64,000 nt of DNA, taken from contig OZ038320.1 of the NCBI GenBank assembly GCA_964035795.1, positions 24,988,118 to 25,052,117 on the forward strand, written 5' to 3'. The notes below the pieces were generated by a model. It worked only from the letters and a program-made list of their open reading frames with translations. It had not been told where the DNA came from and ran no database searches. The stretch comes from Pterobdella sp. o SKG-2022. Lineage: Eukaryota > Annelida > Clitellata > Hirudinida > Piscicolidae. The position numbers and the translations under genes were made by a program. Positions 1-13,000 of this stretch are shown here, one piece after another; within the stretch, counting starts at the first letter, position 1, and every line of letters begins with the position of its first letter.

Positions 1-234
1 TGAGTGTGTGATAACTAATATGAACAATGCATTCCGCGCAGACCAAGCAATGGCCACAAAATTCTAATATTTCAATAAAACAAAAAAAAATTTGTGTATT
101 CAATTTTTTTTGACTATATTTAAAAAAAATGATTTCGTCAGTTTTTTCGTCGTAGCTGTTTCCTACTATTTAACTCGTTACTAGGAGTTTTGTTTCAAAA
201 CCTTTGATCTATTCTATCTATATAATCAGTATTT

Positions 235-425
235 ACAGTCTTCAACGTCAATTTAAGGGAAAAAGTTAGTACATTTATTGAGCAAAAATAGCTTAAGTTT
301 TCGGTAAGTAAAGCCATAGCATAGACGCTAAAGTATTATGGTAAGACTATACTTACCGAAAAATTTAGCTACTTTTGCTCAATAAATGTACTAAATTTTT
401 CGCATAAATTGACGTTGAAGACTGT
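235..425. mobile_element. MITE-like long hairpin with 75-bp arms
   Basis: The left arm (235-309) is the reverse complement of the right arm (351-425) with about six mismatches in 75 positions, around a 41-bp loop. The arms meet the loop at TTTTCGGTAAGT and its complement. A half-copy of the right arm is recognisable at 23030-23100, so this is a dispersed repeat and not a one-off palindrome. The 15-mer TATAATCAGTATTTA occurs outside both arms (221-235 and 466-480). It has no coding capacity, so a non-autonomous DNA transposon or foldback element is likely. An expressed hairpin RNA is the alternative. Confidence 0.7.
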
Positions 426-807
426 TGATATTGCTTATAAGTATATTAAGATGTTTCTAAAAAGTTATAATCAGTATTTATTTATCTCATTCATATAAGC
501 ATCATTAATTAAAACATTTTATCAGTATGTTACAACAATAATCTGTTGAAATCATCAGGACTTCTAGCAGTTGTGCTGTTGCTATTCAGAGCTGTGAAAG
601 GTGTTCTATCAAGCAACTTAATGTTTGTGCCTCTCTGATTGGTTTTCTGCAGTTGTGTAAATAAATTATTTCTTTAACAGAACTATTCAATTGGTTGCTA
701 TTATGACTTAATTGTTTAAATACAGTTTCCACAATATTATTCTTTTTATGCCATATTCTAAACATCATATAATTGTTTCAATAGCTTGAAGTTTATATAG
801 TTTTTAC

Positions 808-960
808 GAATTGTGAAAATTTTATTTTATGAGAACACGTTTATTTAAAACAGCTAAAATTTTCGATAAGCTCTGTTATGATTCTGATAAGGTTTTACTT
901 TCAAGCAATTTTAGCTGTTTTCTTAATGAACGTGTTTTTGATAAAAATTTTCATAATTTG
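808..960. mobile_element. MITE-like hairpin, diverged copy
   Basis: Arms of about 53 bp (left about 808-862, right about 907-960) are reverse complements with some mismatches. Both contain the string AACAGCTAAAATT or its complement. The loop carries TTTTCGATAAG and CTGATAAGG, the same core as the other dispersed copies in this window. No coding content is present. Confidence 0.6.
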
Positions 961-2825
961 GATAAACTATTAGTAGACAACATGAAATGGAGCGTATTTT
1001 GAAGGATATCAAAAAAGCCCTTTTTATATAATTTTAAATTTAATAACTTTTCAATGATAACCATTTGGGCTACTAGTTTACAACAGTGAACTAAGAATCA
1101 ACTTTAATTGATTAAAATCAATTTATGACAATTTTGTTTTTACACATCTGCATGTAATTTCACCATATAATTTCATCTTAGGTGCTTCTTAGAAATAGTT
1201 TCCATGTTTTTGTTATGTTAGGTTTTTTAGAGAATTTTTTCATAGTTGTTTAACAGTAGTAGAAGCAACTGGTAACCAATTTATATGGTGTATTAGTAGG
1301 ATAATTAGATGGACATATCATTAATAGGAATATAACTTCAAGATTTAGCTAAGAGTTCTATGTCTTTTCTATTTTGTTATATCATGTTGGCTAATGCTTG
1401 TAAATACTATTTCTACTACTTAATCAATAGCTCATAATTTCCATGAGTAACATTCATTAGCGACTTTATAGTTACTTATCTTCCCAAACAGAGTGAGTAT
1501 CTTTGCTTTTGTATATATCTCTCCATTCTGTGATCTGTGTCAGGTAGTTGATTGATTTGAAAAGGGATAAAAAAATTTAATTTTTATTGCTTTTAACAAC
1601 GTTTAATGAAGAAAAGAAATGATCCGTATTGCCATCTTTTATTGATTCATTTTCTTCATTAGCTTCAATCACTATTCATTATATTTGTTTGTTTTGAAGT
1701 ACTTTGTACTTACCTTGGTGATGAGAACTTGCTGCTTTTTTTAAAAATTTTGATTGAATTATTTGTGATCAACGATTTTTATTCTGTTGCATTTTTGGGA
1801 AGGTTTGACATTTTAATTTTTAAAATAAACTTCGATTTTTATAAAAAATGTTGACAAAATTCTAATTAAATTTTTGTGCCATTGAGCAACAAAAAGTTGA
1901 ACTCTCATTGTCAAGTAAAGTAAATATCAAGTATCCCTATAAACCAAATACAATTTCAAAATATTAATTGTATACGCTAAAAACTAATAAATATTTTGAG
2001 GTTCTTATTTTCATTTAAAAGATCCAAAAACTGATGAAAGTTCTTATGATAAGAAATTCATTTGTTTGCAATAACTTTTTTATGATATCGAAAATTCAAG
2101 CCAACTTATGCGCTGAAAGCATCATTCGAAAGTGGCAAACAAATAACATCATCAAGTGAACATCGTGATTTTACTTGGTAACGAAAGCCACGTCCAGATG
2201 TAAATGAATCATCCAAAATTTAAGTCCCAGCTGTTTCATGGGTTTGAATACACTGGAACAAGACGTTTTTATTTTCACAAGAATTCGTTGACGGTGTGTT
2301 GAATCGCCTTCTTTAATGTCGCTTATGACAACGCAAGTTAGAGATGAAATTGAAGTTATATAGAAGTACATTGATGTATTTTTAGCCTGGTTGGAGCTAT
2401 TGGGTGAAAATTTTATGTAGCTTAAATCATTGCTTAAAATAAAGGTATTAGTTTTACATAGGAATACTTGATCTTTAAATAGGAATACTGAGATCTCCTT
2501 ACAAAAAGCTTTGGGGATTAAGTAAATAAATACTTTGTTTTTGTTTCCCTTAAATAGCATGCTATTTGTATATGTGTTATTATATCGACACCTGGTGATG
2601 GTTTCTTAGAAAATCGAAAAGATTCAAACCTTAATAAGCTTAATCCATTAAGTTTTATGTCAGAATATTGTTCTTAGGCTAAGAATAGTGTTCAAGTGAA
2701 CTTCAAATTGGTAAATTGAATGTGAATTAGTATTCGAAAACCCAATTAAACCATGATTTTTTTTGATCAAAAACTTTTTGAATCAAACACTTTCATTAAC
2801 TGAATAATAATACGAAGCTTTTCTT

Positions 2826-2964
2826 AAGTTGAACTCACATTTACAAATATACAAACTTAAAGACGTTGTTAACTGCCATGGTTATAGGATTAATATTAAA
2901 TGATGCTACCATGGCAGTTAACAACGTCTTTAAGTTTGTATACTTGATAATGTGAGTTCAACTT
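2826..2964. repeat. Near-perfect inverted repeat, 57-bp arms and 25-bp loop
   Basis: The left arm 2826-2882 and right arm 2908-2964 are reverse complements at 54 of 57 positions. The three mismatches are clustered near the outer third. Its sequence differs from the TTCGATAAG family. A transcript from either strand would fold into a long stem, so this could be a MITE, a recent foldback element or a small-RNA precursor. Confidence 0.7.
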
Positions 2965-3218
2965 ACAAAAAGCCATGATTTTTTGTTTTGTATTAGTTTG
3001 TCAAAAAAGTTTAGTGGTTTATGCTTTAATTTCCAGTGATTTCAATAGTTTAAGAAGATTTCTTTTCAACTGAAGAACTTTTAATTCTACAAAATTCTTC
3101 TTTTTTTAGATACATTTAATGTGACCTACTTAAAACTTTTCGATTTTAAAATCTTCGAAATGGGAAAAATTTTATATAAATTTATTATTCCGAAAAAAAA
3201 AGTACAATTTTCACTTAG

Positions 3219-3262
3219 TTCAACCGTATTATGAATCATTAGGGATTCATGATAAGGTTGAA
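3219..3262. repeat. Short palindrome of the GATAAG family
   Basis: A 19-bp left arm (3219-3237) pairs with a 19-bp right arm (3244-3262), with two or three mismatches. The right arm contains GATTCATGATAAGG, also seen as CATGATAAGG near 23020. It is probably the core of a degraded MITE-like copy. Confidence 0.4.
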
Positions 3263-3644
3263 ATTATAATTTGAAAATCAAAAAATTCTTTAGAGAATAG
3301 ACATTTAAAAAATTTTATAATTCTCATTCTTTAAATAAATGAAAAATATTTTTTAAGAAAACAATTTGTAATTTTCCTAGATGTTCAATTGAGCATTAAA
3401 CATTAACAAGCAGAAAATCTTGCAAGCACTCAAAATATAATTAATGATTTTTCATTGCAATTCTCTATCTCTGCTTTCTGACCGCCCTGTAAGTGTTAAT
3501 GTATTATAAGAAAAAACTAAATAAAAGAAATATATACTTGGAAATTATTTGTTGAATTAAAACTTCAATAAAAATTCAATGAAATAAGCTCGAAACACCC
3601 TTAAAAAAATCCATAAATATCATTTGCTACCACACTTTTTAACC

Positions 3645-3810
3645 CAGATAACCACCATTAATTATACATCTCATTCAGTTGAAACACCATAAAAAACAAC
3701 ATCAAAAAAATTGTCTCACAATACACAACTTATACTCCAACCACAACATAGCACTCAACAAAAAACCATTCAACAAAAACCCCTATATAAAACACACCAA
3801 CCCATTAACA
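3645..3810 (-). other. Strand-asymmetric block, likely FHOD 3' UTR
   Basis: The plus strand is almost only A, C and T for about 200 bases, so the minus-strand transcript would be almost only U, G and A. The block directly follows the stop codon of the minus-strand formin. It is therefore most simply the 3' UTR or a GU-rich downstream element. I did not find a certain poly(A) signal. Confidence 0.35.
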
Positions 3811-4007
3811 CTACAACCCACACCCCATGAACACTACACTACAACCAAACCCCTTCTCACAATGTGACTGCTTGCCTATAGACCCCCTCCTTCTTTCCCT
3901 GGATGGCCTTCTCATACTTCTGTTTCTCGTCCTTACTGCCGCATCCCATAGGTCTTCATCGCCAGTGTCGTAGGCACTTTCAGCCTCAGAGGTGTTACCG
4001 AGGCTTG
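3811..4007 (-). CDS. FHOD last exon: DAD autoregulatory tail
   Basis: This exon encodes an acidic stretch (YDTGDEDLWDAAV) followed by a basic cluster (SMRRPSRERRRGS) and ends at a TAG stop. An acidic-amphipathic helix before an Arg-rich block with embedded Ser is the layout of the FHOD DAD. In vertebrate FHOD1 this region is phosphorylated by ROCK to release autoinhibition. The acceptor at 4008-4010 gives the phase required by the previous exon. About 20 residues follow the basic cluster. Confidence 0.75.
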
Positions 4008-7000
4008 CTGTTGATGGTTGGTTCATTTTCAGTTGTATTTTGAGTGAGTTAAAGCGTTTCAACTGTTTAGCTAATACTTCTGCTACTATTACTACTACTA
4101 ATATCAAATTGTACACAATATAAATAATAATCTTTTAATTTTATTTTTGAGAGCTGAATTAGCTGTATGTAATAATACAATAAATAACTAGAAGATTCAT
4201 TTCTATATAGCCGTAAACTTATAAAAAAGTCATAAAAAAAATAAATTTGAAACATATTTCAAACTATTTTCAAGTATTCATGGCATATAAGTTGCTTGGC
4301 TTATTTAAGCCTTGTGTTTTGTCTTAATCAAACATAAAGAAACATTTATGTTACTCCTTACTGTTGGAAGGCCACCTGGGAAACTTAGGAACAACCAGTG
4401 TGCTATCGATGGTGTTTGAGATGTTGAAGTTGGAGTTGGGAAAGATTGGAGGCTTCTTTACATTCGTTGATTCCTTTTAAAAAGTTTATCCATGAAAAGA
4501 TTATCATTTTTTATCTATTTAATTTATAAATATTTGTAAATATTAACAACGGCAAATAATGTTTTTTAAGAAGTTAGTAAAAGTACGAAGCTATATGACT
4601 AAGCATTGAAAAGTATCTTTAGGTGCCAAATGCTCAAAACATATTTTATAACCAATCGATGTGTTCCATTTTAAAAAGCTTACTATTTTAAAACAATTTC
4701 AAATTCATGTTAATTCGTTAAAATTATTATTTGAAAATGTCTTCTCAAGATATTGGAAATATCTTCATAAAAACAAATGACTTTGTTAAATGATGTTAAA
4801 TTCACAGTTCAAATAAATTCATTACTGAGTCTTTATCAAAACCAAAATGACTCACACTTTCAGAAATAGAACCATTGGTTTTGAACTTGTTTTTGAACAA
4901 GTACTTTATTTTGTTGGGACTATTATTGAAGTCTTGGTCATCACCACTCTTAATACTATCCACACCATTAGAAAGGTCAGTAGAACCTTTTCTCAACTTT
5001 TCTTTTTCCATTTCTTTCTTCCTAACTGAATGCAATACTTTAGCTCTTAGTGCTCTCCAAACCAATGAGAAGTCGATAATGTTTTTACAGAACTCGTTCA
5101 CTTTGCACTCATTTATCTCGTTTGTGCGGTAACCAAACTCCAAGAGAAAAGCTCGAAATCTATGTTTTGTTCAAATTAAAACAGTAATGTTAAGAATAAA
5201 GGTGAAAAAATAATTAATTCATTAGATTATTTGAATGATTCAATTTAGAATTAGTTATTACTTGTTCATTATTCGTTTGTGTATGGTCTTGAGTGTGACG
5301 ATTCGTGCAGCGTAGTCTGAAAGTCTTGAAGACAACCTACAAACAATTAGCAATAGGTTTTGTCAATAATTAAAATATATTTTTGTTAGGTTTCTATATG
5401 AATTTATCAAGATGATAAATTAATGATTATAAATCAAGAGAAATTTTGCATTAAAATTTGAATACTTTTGTTTGAGTGTAAAACTGTTGTCGTGCTTAAC
5501 TATATTCTTTATATGCAACCAAGAATCCTTGCAGTTATCTTCGAGCCTTTGTAACTTGCTTTCGATTTCATCCCAATCCGTCTAAAAATTTGAAGCTCCA
5601 TATTATACAATACCTAGGGTACATTAGAGTGTAAGAAAACATACCCTAGAAAGAGCGTTAGTGGCTTCAAATTCAGAAAATATATCGGTATGAGCAGGGA
5701 AAGATTGTGAAACAAAAAATATGAGATGGTAGAGTAAAGGTTTTCGTTTAGATGTGTCTTTTATGTCAACCACTTTGGATAGAAAATCTAAGGTAAACCC
5801 ACTGGCCTAAAATGTATTTATATTAAATAAAATATACATTGAAATTTACTTTCACAAAAGATTGTGTTAGGTTAAAACATAGATAACCGTAGCAGAGTTA
5901 AGACAATTTCCCACAGCCAGCAGTACAAGGAGAGCATATTTAAAAGTTTTACAACTTCTAACTTCGTGTAACACCCGTCTCAAGCAATCCAATGCTTCAC
6001 AGATCTCCTGTTATTATTTTGATTATTTTAATAAACAAATTTTTTAGATACTAACTGTAATTTATTTTTAATTTATTCAAAATATATGGGTTAAAAAAAC
6101 ATCCCTTAGTTATGGAATACTTTTATTTTCGATAAGTATAGCCTATCAGGTAAGGTTAGTTATACTCTTACATTATGGTTACTTCTAACCGATTCGACAC
6201 TTTCAAAGTCCAACATGAAAAGCCACAACTTGAGTCTGCTGTTTATTTCAGTGACGTTTGAAATGACCATGAGAAAGTTTTCAGCAGGTCCTAAAGTCAA
6301 ATTGGGATCTGCCATATGAGCCTCCACCAATGCCGTCTTTTCCTCTTCCGTAGGCAACAAGTTGGTCAAAATTTTCTACAAGTTTCAAGTTTTCAAAAAA
6401 TTTTAAAATTAAAAAAAAGAGTTTTTGCTCTTAATGATAAAGTGGTCAATAAAAATAACGTCAGTATACATAAAAAAACCCTCGTTATATTTGCTTCTGC
6501 CTTCGAGTATATTCACCTACCTCAATAGCCTCCTTTCCCATGATGGTATCATCCATGCTGAGAATGGCAGTTCTAGTGAGGGAGGCGGGAGGAAGAGCTG
6601 TCAGTGCAATGTTTATCAAGTTGGATCGCTTTGCGTCTAATATCTTCAGGTCTTTTTTGTGGGACGAGTTATTTTCCTGCGAGAAATAAGTGTTTTCATT
6701 AACGTTTAATTTTAATCTTCATTAAATTATATAAAAGTTTTACTTTTAATTTCAATTCAGTTGTTTTAGAATGGAATAGCTTTGAATATTCTTCTTTATC
6801 GAAAGACACTGGACCAAATTCCTTTTTAATTTTTCCCCAAACTGTTTCACTCTTACGACCCGATGGCAAATCAAACTCTGCAGCGGCTTCTTTCCAATGC
6901 AACTTGATCGTTTTGGCGCTTGGAGCAGCGGAAGGAGGTCTAACAAATGGAGGAGGGGGTGGTAGCTGGGGTGGCAGTGGAGGAAGAGGAGGTGCTGAGG

Positions 7001-10000
7001 GATTTGCCACCGAGGTTTTCACTGATATCTGTGCGATTAATACGGGTTACTTGGGTTGAGATTTCTCATTCAGTTATATAATTTGAAAATTTTTTTATAC
7101 AAGTTTTGAAACTTGGAAAGATTATATTACTATAATTTTTAAGCTTCACTAAAATAGAAGATCCTTTGAAAACCTTCATAGGAGGAGGAAGAGGAGGAGG
7201 CGAAATGATTTTGTGATCTGAACTAATGGAGTTTTTGCTGATGTTTAGATAATTTATTTCATCTACTTCAGTCAAATCAGTGAAATCCATTTCTTTCACT
7301 CTTAATATGCTCTTATTGTTGTTAGTAGTTGCGTCAATGCCACTATAACTATTAGTCCTCATATAACTCGGCCCTGAAACCCCCACACTGCCTCCAGAAA
7401 AATTGTCTCTTGGTTTTTTTATTTTTATTTTTTGCATTATTGCATTTTCAATTTCTTCCCATTTGAGCTCCGTCTTTGATTTTATAACTTCCACTTCTTT
7501 CGGCGCTTCAATCGCCTCTTCAGTTTCTTCCTTCATCTGCCAAGTAGTATAGCTCTTGAGGCTCAAATGTGTTTTTCAAGTTATTTCTCAAAAGTAATAT
7601 TTTGAAAAAAAAAACTAGTATTATCTATTTAACAAAGCCATAATTTTTTAATAAGTTTGAATTCATCATGAACCATTAACATACAACCATAACATTTTTT
7701 ATAGATAGTATTATGCTGAGTTTGAGCTTATCAACCATTATGGTTTTCTCTGTAGTTGAGCTTTTGAATAACCCAATATTATATAACGAAAACTTGGTTT
7801 ACTGAACCTAAAAAAGTAGTTTTTTGATAAAATTATAAAATCTCAAGTACATAAAAAAATGAACACTAAGGGTAAGGTTTTTCCCGTAAAATTTTTAATA
7901 ATTGCATAGTTTCATTGGCTTGAACTTTATTTTTAAGTAAAGTAGGTTTTTTGAATTATTTTTCAAGAACTATTTCAAAAAATGAACATAATACGAAATC
8001 ATATAATCTTTGTTAATGGTTTAACTAAAGTAATTTGCCAAGCAACGCAGTCTTAAACATAAATTTAATTCTGTAAAATTAAAATACCTTCAAAGTTAGC
8101 TTGCTCTTCTCTTTGAGATCTTGTGCTGTGAAAAAAAATTTTAATTCTTTTATTGAGAAATGTTTGTTTTGTAACTTCTAATTAAATCAACCTTTTTTAT
8201 TCTCCCTCATCGCCTTGCTCAATTCATTTTTCTTTCTAAAAATTTATAGTTGTTTAATACAACATATAATAAATAATAGTACCATCTTAATTTTAGTTAC
8301 TTTGATGAACTTCATCTCCAAAACTTAATCATTAATACTTAATGTTCTAGATTGAATTTTTACTCACAATATGTAGCAAAGTCTTTTAGCATTTAATAAG
8401 ATACAAAATATAAAAAGTCAATAATACGTTTGGTTTCTCCTTGTGATTTCTCTGTTCAGAGCATCCTCCTTGTTACGAAATAAAACACTTCTTCGGAAAG
8501 GTGTTTTGGATTGAAGACGACTTCTGGTTTTACTAAAAATAATTATCATAAAACATTGTTTAATAGCTATTTAATAAGTCCTATTCATTTTGAAGTTTGC
8601 ATAAACTTTTACCCCAAATCTTCTAACGACTCTTGTTGAGTTTGCGTTTGTTGTGTTTCTTTCAACAGTTGCCTGATATCTTCATCTTTGACTGCTGTCT
8701 CAAACGTTTTGATCTGCTCAATAAATTCAGTACTACCGCTGCTGTAGTTGCTTTTCGACCAGAAGATCTTTCGAAAGTTTTAAGCCATATTAATTTATTT
8801 TTTTCAAATTATTTATTTGTGAGATTTTTGAAAAATATTTTTAAATCAAAAATCAATGATTTATGGGCTTAGATGTTTCGATAGAGTTTCAAATACATTA
8901 AATTCTTATTCATGAGTTTTCATGTAATATTTGTAAATGAAAAGTTATGATATATTGGCTTAAAATGAAAAACTCGAAAGTTTTTTTTTTTTGAGGCTCA
9001 TTTGTTATTTCTGTGGTTTACAAAAATAACGTTTCAATATAAACGATAGAACCTTCTCGATTCCCAGGTTACAGAGGGCGTCAACCAGGTTGTAGAAGGT
9101 GTCCAGGTCTGGTATCGATTCCATTGTTTTGTTCACCAATAACATCACGTATATGTCTATAATATAAGAGTTTAATTAAAACAAGTGATTTAGAAAAGTA
9201 TGGTAGTAATAAAATATTGCGCTGGAGAACAATCTACAAAACGCTAAAGCAACCATTCCAACTCGAAGTTTTTGATGCTTATTGAAATATTATAGAATTG
9301 TTTATACGGAAAAAACTATATATGTATTATAAAAAATATTTATATATATGATGGCGAAGCAAGCGGTTTAAGGCGACCTATGCCAGTCCACTGTGAGGCA
9401 TCTTTGTTGAGGGTTCGAGAGAGCAAGTCCAATAGTAAGGAGAAGGGTTCCAAACCTGAATGTTATTCATGGTGTGTTTAGGAATGGATTTTATTTGTGG
9501 TGTTGTAGTAAGCCACGCAACTAGGGTGGTTAGTTTTGCAAGTATTTATGGGCTGTCACCTTATGCAAAGCATAATGGTAGAATTCAAAAGATGAGTAGT
9601 CTTATTATAAAAAACTGGGAGTGTTTAAATTATATTTAGTTGAAATAATGAGTAATTTCAAAAGCAAAAAAAAAATCGACAAAGATTAAAGCATCAAAAT
9701 AATTAATTTCGAGTCTCGGCATATATAAAGCTCACAATCAATTAATTGATAGAATTAGTATGCTTACAAAAAGATTGGTTTTTCAATAAAGTGTTCATTG
9801 ATTAATAAACCAACTTGCCTTTAGTTTTGCTTACAGAGTTGACCGCTTGAATGAACAGGAAGGAGTTGCACTCACTGTGGCAAACGAACATCAACAACAA
9901 CCTCAACACAGTCTTCACTACTTGTACCGACTGTTGATGGTTTGGTTGGACTTATGTTCTTTGAATTAAGTTTTATTTACTAAGATATTATTCCATTTTT

Positions 10001-13000
10001 TAAAACTGTATTTTCTCGCCCATGCTTATTTTTCCCCATTAAGTTTATTTATATTAAACTGTTGAAACCATTTAAGTACTTTGAACTAAGAAATTTTACG
10101 TCAAAGTTGAGGCTAACAAAGAAGAATTCTCAAGAATTATAACTGATTTTGTTGAAATAGATCCATTTTAAACTTCATATCCGACGTAAAATTCAATTAA
10201 AAAATTATCTTATCCCGACTTTCCACTCATTTATTCGCTTCATCATCCTTCAACAAATTTAAATCTGCCTACAATAAGCTTCATTCGTGCGAAACTACTC
10301 TTCTACATGTAACAGACATACTCAGAAGGGCTCAAGATAACAGTCGAGGAAGCCTGCTGGTTTCACTAGATCTGTCTGCCACTTTTGACACGGTTGACCA
10401 TCAAATACTTATTTCTCGCTTGCTGCATGATTTTGAAGTTGTAGATTCAGCTCTTCTTCGGCTAAGTTCATACCTCACAAACCGTTCTCAATTAACCAAA
10501 GTAGGTAAAATTTCTTCACCCATTCTGCCTCTTTCAGCTGGTGTTCCACAAGGGTCTGTCCTCGATTCTCTACTTTTCGTCATCTACACTTTCCCTTTAG
10601 CCAAAATTTTTCAAAAACATCACATCACTTTTCATCAATATGCAGATGACATCATTCTCACATCTGAATTTTCTTACGGCAACCCTCAACCAGCCGTTTA
10701 AAAAATATCTAAATGCATCTCTTCTGTACATACCTGGCTCTCACAGAACCTCTTCAAACTCAACATCGACAAAACAAATGCACTGTTTGTCAGTACTAAA
10801 TCGCACATAAAAATCCCACCAAAAATAGTTAGCATTGCTGGTCAGAATATAAAGATTTCTTCCGAAATAAAATTACTCGGCGTCATCATCTATAACACTC
10901 TCTCCTCTGAGGAACACATCTCTTCAACAGCCAAACAATGTAGCATACATATCAAAGCCATCAAACACATTCAAATATGCCTCACTTTTCAAACAGCTTA
11001 AAATCTCGCTCTTGCTCTCATCATTTCTAGACTAGATTACTGCAATTCTCTTCCATCTACACTCATTAGGAAGCTACAAAAAATTCAAAACCATATTGCA
11101 CGCATTATTCTTAACTGTGGCATCTTCACCCAATCTACCCAATGTCTAGACAAGCTTCACTGGCTTCCTATACCAAAAAGGCTTATATTCAAGATAACTG
11201 CTCTCACCTACAACAGTCATCACTCAGAAACCTCTGGATATCTACAACCTCACCAATAACAGAAATGTTTTTTCCTCGTTAAGATGGAGAAACTCTCCAT
11301 TTCACCGACCTGTTTGCAGAACAAAGTATTTTGGTAGATAATTCAGCCATGCAGTACCTTCAATATGAAACGTTCTTCCTAATGAAATCAAAACATTTTC
11401 TCGCCGATCATTCAAATCAACCCTCAAAACTTATTTGTATATAGACTCTAATCTTTTCATAAACTTTACTTTTACTTTTAGGCGCCTTTGATACATGCTT
11501 ATTTTATGTGAAAAGGGCTCTATAGAATTCTAAATAAATAATAAATAAATAAGTACGATACATTTTCAATGACGCTATTAAATGTGAAATTGAAATTTTT
11601 CATACCTATACATTACTAAATTAAAATTAAAAATATATTTAAAAATACTCCATAACAATAGCAATGATAATCTGCAATGAAGCTACATTAGAATGGAGGC
11701 AAAAGTAGAGCCATTGCACCACACTGTTCACTGAAACCACACCATTCATTCCGTCCACTTGCAGCATCAATTGGCCGATACCTGTAACGTTTACAAAATG
11801 CTTTGTATTTGCATGCAAAAGTTTAAACAATGATTTATCATTGGAATTATTGATTGAAAATATAAAAATCGCCAAATATGGGGTAAAACATGATAAAATA
11901 AAAAAATATCATTTATTACTTTGCATTAACACAATTTATTATGAGTTTTTGTCTGCCATTTTTCAAGAGAAAGTTTAGTTCCTTTAAAATAAGTAATTTT
12001 TTCGGCATATTTAATGCCTTTTTTTAAAACTAATTTTCTTGATGCAATTCAATTTGTTATAACTAAATTTTTTTGAATTATAAAAATTTTTTTTAGTCCA
12101 AATAGACTCGTTGAATTCCAACTCTTGGTACGTATTAAGAAAAACCACAAACTTTTAAACTCTCAGTATAACTTCATAATGAATTATGATTATTTCATTG
12201 TGTTTCAATTGTTGAATTAGCGATACCTGAAGGTATATAAGATATAAAGATTTTGGAAAGAGTTATTTAAACAAAATAAAAATTTAATAACAAAAAAATA
12301 AGATTTTAACAAATTTATTCATGCTAAGAGATTAGCATGAACTTGAGGTAATTTCACAGTGAATTGAAGAGCTTTGTAAGTCAATAAAGTTTATATACTA
12401 TTTATTCATTTTTCTTCAACGGTTTCGACCAATAAAATATATTCTACAATTTCAATTAAGTGACGCTTACACCAGCGTACATTCTGAAAGTGTTTATCTT
12501 AAGATGTGAAGTGTAAACGATGCAACAATCAACAATTAAAAAAGTTTTGACCCACAATGATGAGGCTAGAGCTGATGGTAAATATTCAAATAATTTTTCC
12601 CAAAGTCTTGCTAAAAAACTAAGAGTTTTTGAATTTGAGGCATGAAAACTGCAATTCTAAGAAATGTATTCGATATTTTTTCGAATATAAAATAGGCCTT
12701 GTAATTCGGAGTAGTGAAAATTTAAAGTTTCCTTTGAGTGATGAAATGTACTGAAAAACAAATTTTTGTACAATGTAAAAAAATTTCTCAAAGTTCAATT
12801 TTTTTTTTGCCTACATTAAGTTCATTATTGACTAATTAACCCTTTAAATTATTTCCATAATCCCCTCAAAACAACAAAAACCAAAACATTTGGCTTGAAA
12901 CATTCCGTTAAAATAAACAAGTGTTAGAACTTTTAACTTCAAAATAGTTATTTCAATTTGAAGAATTTATTTTGAGGGCATGCAGAAGTTAATCTGTTCA

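Larger units (their letters stand above)
1..3640. other. Intergenic DNA, no gene recognised
   Basis: This is A+T-rich sequence without a convincing exon. Two minus-strand open frames (586-768 and 2171-2560) start with ATG, but I recognise neither. They have no splice context or family motif, so I do not call them genes. The identifiable content is four palindromic elements, listed separately. Confidence 0.5.

Noticed and set aside
586..768. Minus-strand ORF of 60 codons with an ATG
   Set aside because: No family motif and no splice context. It sits between palindromic repeats and its length is expected by chance.
2171..2560. Minus-strand ORF of 129 codons
   Set aside because: Longer than most random frames here, but no recognisable domain, and no neighbouring exon continues it. 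It may be a repeat remnant.
4802..4855. Continuation of the FHOD frame past the FH2-end exon
   Set aside because: A strong GTGAGT donor at 4855-4850 gives the phase required downstream. The extra codons are intronic.
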